DNA of 23,786 nt, from NCBI GenBank assembly GCA_039819565.1, contig JBCBRU010000053.1, positions 1 through 23,786 of the forward strand, written 5' to 3'. The notes beneath the pieces were generated by a model. The model had not been told where the DNA came from. It saw nothing but the letters and a program-made list of their open reading frames with translations, and did no database searches. Source of the stretch: JAHQVK01 sp039819565 (GTDB lineage: Bacteria; Myxococcota; Kuafuiibacteriia; Kuafuiibacteriales; Kuafuiibacteriaceae). The translations under genes were made by a program, and so were the position numbers. Below are positions 22,217-23,786 of the stretch, piece by piece (position 1 is the stretch's first letter; each line of letters begins with the position of its first letter).

Positions 22217-23689
22217 CTACGCCCTCAGAGCCGAAGCGATGACGTTCTTCAGCTCTGCCCACCGAACGGGCTTGCTCGCATAACCATTCATGCCCTCGGC
22301 GAGGCATCTCTCGACGGTGCCCGCAATGACGCTGGCGGTGAGAGCGATGACCGGAACTTGCGACCGCTCATCCTCGAGGGCACGAATGGCTCTCGTGGCT
22401 TCGAAACCATCCATAACGGGCATCTGTAGGTCCATGAGAACGACGTCCAGCTCCTTGCAGCGAACCTGCTCGACGCCCATCTGGCCGTGCTCGGCGAGAG
22501 TCACGAGATGACCTTCGCGCTCGAGCAGACGCTGGAGGACCGTACGGTTCACGAGGTTGTCATCCACCACGAGAACTCTGAGCTGACCGATTTCGATCGT
22601 CTCCTGACCGAGCGGAGCCTCCTCCGCATCGCCTTCGGCCTCGGGGGCCGAGATCCGGAAGTGAAATCGACTGCCTACTCCGAGCTCACTTTCGAGCTCA
22701 ATCTGTCCCCCCATGAGTTGGACGAGATGCTGACTGATGGTGAGGCCCAGACCCGTGCCTCCATGTCTGCGCGTGATGGAGTCGTCCGCTTGGGTGAATC
22801 GCGAGAATAGCTTGCTGTGGACATCCGGGGCAATCCCTAGCCCGGTATCTTCGACAGATACTTCCAGGTACCCCTTGCGATAGCCCAGATTCAGCTGAAC
22901 CCCTCCGTCCTCCGTGAATTTTATCGCGTTACCGACGAGGTTGAGAAGGATCTGCCGCAGGCGGGTCGGGTCCACCGAGATGAACCTCGGAACATCGGGG
23001 TCGACCGCAAGTCGCAGCTCGATGCTCTTTTCGGACGCTTTAGTGCCGAGCAGAGCCACGACCGACTCGGCGACGGCGCGAGCGTCCACCGGCATGACCT
23101 CGAGCGAGACGCCTCCCGATTCGAGCTTCGAGAAGTCGAGGACGTCATCGAGGATCCGCATGAGCCCCCAGGCCGACTCCCGGGCGATCCGAACCATCTT
23201 GGCGTCGCCGTGACCGAGGGGGCTCTGACTCAGCTCATCGAGCATTCCGAGAATGCCGACCATTGGGGTCCGAATCTCGTGGCTCATGTTGGCCAGAAAG
23301 CGTGACTTAGCTTCGTTGGCTCTCTCCGCTTCCTCATTGGCGAGGTCCGCTTGGTCTTTGGCCTGAGCCAGAGCAGCCTGGGCGTGGGCGGCCCCGAGCG
23401 CGTAGCGAATCGTCCGCTCGAGCATCTCGGGCTCGAGGTTTTGCTTGGCTACGAAGGAGGAGGCTCCGGCCTCCATCGCCGCCATGTCCACCTGCCTCGT
23501 CTCCGACTCCGTGAGGAGAATTGTCGGCGTCTGCGGTGAGAGCTCTCCGATCTCTTGGATGACCTCCAACCCGCTACGGCCTGGCAACCGGTAGTCGACG
23601 AGCACCAGATCGTACGCTCCCTCCTTCAGCCCTTTCAGGCCCTCCTCGGGGGTGGGTCGCCAGTCGAGCCGATAGCTGTCTCCCGCCAC
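22217..23689 (-). CDS. Hybrid histidine kinase (receiver-HisKA-HATPase-receiver), 5'-truncated
   Basis: The visible reading frame has 490 residues. It starts inside a receiver domain: phosphoacceptor D32 (LVLVDYRLPG) and K82 remain, but beta1 and the acidic pair are missing. A coiled-coil linker (about 98-128) leads to HisKA with H137 in NMSHEIRTPM. HATPase follows (LLNLVGNAIKF, VEDTGLGI, GGTGLGL). The C-terminal receiver at about 370-490 has D376/D377, D420 (LMDLQMP) and K473. Phosphate would pass from H137 to D420, with the first receiver as input. GTG 23689 is only the first available start after a TAG and is unlikely to be real: the missing N-terminus lies inverted on the plus strand at 23706-23786 and joins perfectly in sequence. 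This looks like a rearrangement or an assembly fold-back. Confidence 0.9.
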   Translation of the reverse strand: MAGDSYRLDWRPTPEEGLKGLKEGAYDLVLVDYRLPGRSGLEVIQEIGELSPQTPTILLTESETRQVDMAAMEAGASSFVAKQNLEPEMLERTIRYALGAAHAQAALAQAKDQADLANEEAERANEAKSRFLANMSHEIRTPMVGILGMLDELSQSPLGHGDAKMVRIARESAWGLMRILDDVLDFSKLESGGVSLEVMPVDARAVAESVVALLGTKASEKSIELRLAVDPDVPRFISVDPTRLRQILLNLVGNAIKFTEDGGVQLNLGYRKGYLEVSVEDTGLGIAPDVHSKLFSRFTQADDSITRRHGGTGLGLTISQHLVQLMGGQIELESELGVGSRFHFRISAPEAEGDAEEAPLGQETIEIGQLRVLVVDDNLVNRTVLQRLLEREGHLVTLAEHGQMGVEQVRCKELDVVLMDLQMPVMDGFEATRAIRALEDERSQVPVIALTASVIAGTVERCLAEGMNGYASKPVRWAELKNVIASALRA

Positions 23690-23786
23690 CGGCTTCTATG
23701 CGCTGACCCGTGTCCTGGTCATTGATGATGACCTATCGGATTTCGAGATCCTGAGGGCCGAGCTGAGAAAGTCGGTGGCGGGAGAC
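23678..23786. repeat. 18-bp imperfect inverted repeat bounding 73 bp at the contig end
   Basis: Positions 23769-23786 (AAGTCGGTGGCGGGAGAC) are the reverse complement of 23678-23695 with one mismatch in 18. The last base of the window is the last base of the repeat. The left arm lies in the first codons of the hybrid kinase frame. The right arm ends the inverted receiver fragment. It marks a fold-back junction or an invertible segment. Confidence 0.8.
23706..23786 (+). CDS. Inverted N-terminal piece of a receiver domain (partial, runs off the window)
   Basis: The plus strand encodes 27 codons reading TRVLVIDDDLSDFEILRAEL then RKSVAGD. This is the beta1, acidic triplet and alpha1 of a receiver. 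Its end (VAGD) equals the start of the minus-strand kinase frame (VAGDSYRLDW). Joined, they give a continuous receiver with 47-48 residues between the acidic pair and the phospho-Asp, the normal spacing. No ATG, GTG or TTG start precedes it in frame after TAG 23673-23675. It is best read as the missing N-terminus of the hybrid kinase in reversed orientation; a separate divergent receiver gene is less likely. Confidence 0.7.

Overview
This is a GC-rich, gene-dense bacterial window with strong G/C preference at third codon positions. It probably spans a whole metagenomic contig, because both ends cut through genes. The gene set points to a Myxococcota-like (former Deltaproteobacteria) bacterium, for example a Sandaracinaceae or Polyangiales relative. 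Supporting features are the many orphan two-component proteins, a large Ser/Thr kinase with the HRDVSPSN catalytic loop common in myxobacteria, and a UGA-encoded selenoprotein. The lineage is an inference; there is no rRNA in the window.

Layout. (1) 1-2683, plus strand: a chemosensory/receiver cluster. It holds the tail of an unknown gene, a CheY-like receiver, a soluble chemoreceptor-like protein with a CheZ-like FQDxxxQ motif, and a CBS-CBS-pseudoreceiver-receiver protein. (2) 9514-2622, minus strand: five tightly packed genes for a predicted envelope glycan pathway. These are a HEAT-like exported protein, a membrane-anchored GT2 polyprenyl-phosphate sugar synthase, an AsnB-type amidotransferase, an anchored protein and a GT39-like GT-C glycosyltransferase. 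The last gene overlaps the 3' end of region 1 tail to tail. (3) 9634-14982, plus strand: a transmembrane Ser/Thr kinase translationally coupled to a formyltransferase, then an unusual pyruvate kinase. (4) 16957-15045, minus strand: a PAS-PAS histidine kinase coupled to an Rcp1-like receiver. (5) 17087-19256, plus strand: a SelW-like selenoprotein broken in ordinary ORF calls by an in-frame UGA, then rpoZ, a small membrane protein, a YbjQ-family protein and a GNAT acetyltransferase. (6) 19289-20723, plus strand: a YtrA-type GntR regulator with a strong dyad at its promoter, overlapping a DUF5808-type membrane protein. (7) 20782-22158: L-serine dehydratase. (8) 23689-22217, minus strand: a hybrid histidine kinase whose first receiver lacks its beginning; the missing beginning lies inverted on the plus strand at the contig end.

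The most notable points are the selenoprotein with a matching bacterial SECIS-type hairpin, the receptor/CheZ-like hybrid with CheZ-like tails on two neighbouring proteins, the inverted receiver fragment bounded by an 18-bp inverted repeat, the substituted active-site motifs in the pyruvate kinase, and the operator-like dyad of the GntR gene. No tRNA, rRNA, CRISPR array, insertion sequence or prophage was seen. No stretch longer than 300 bases lacks a gene.
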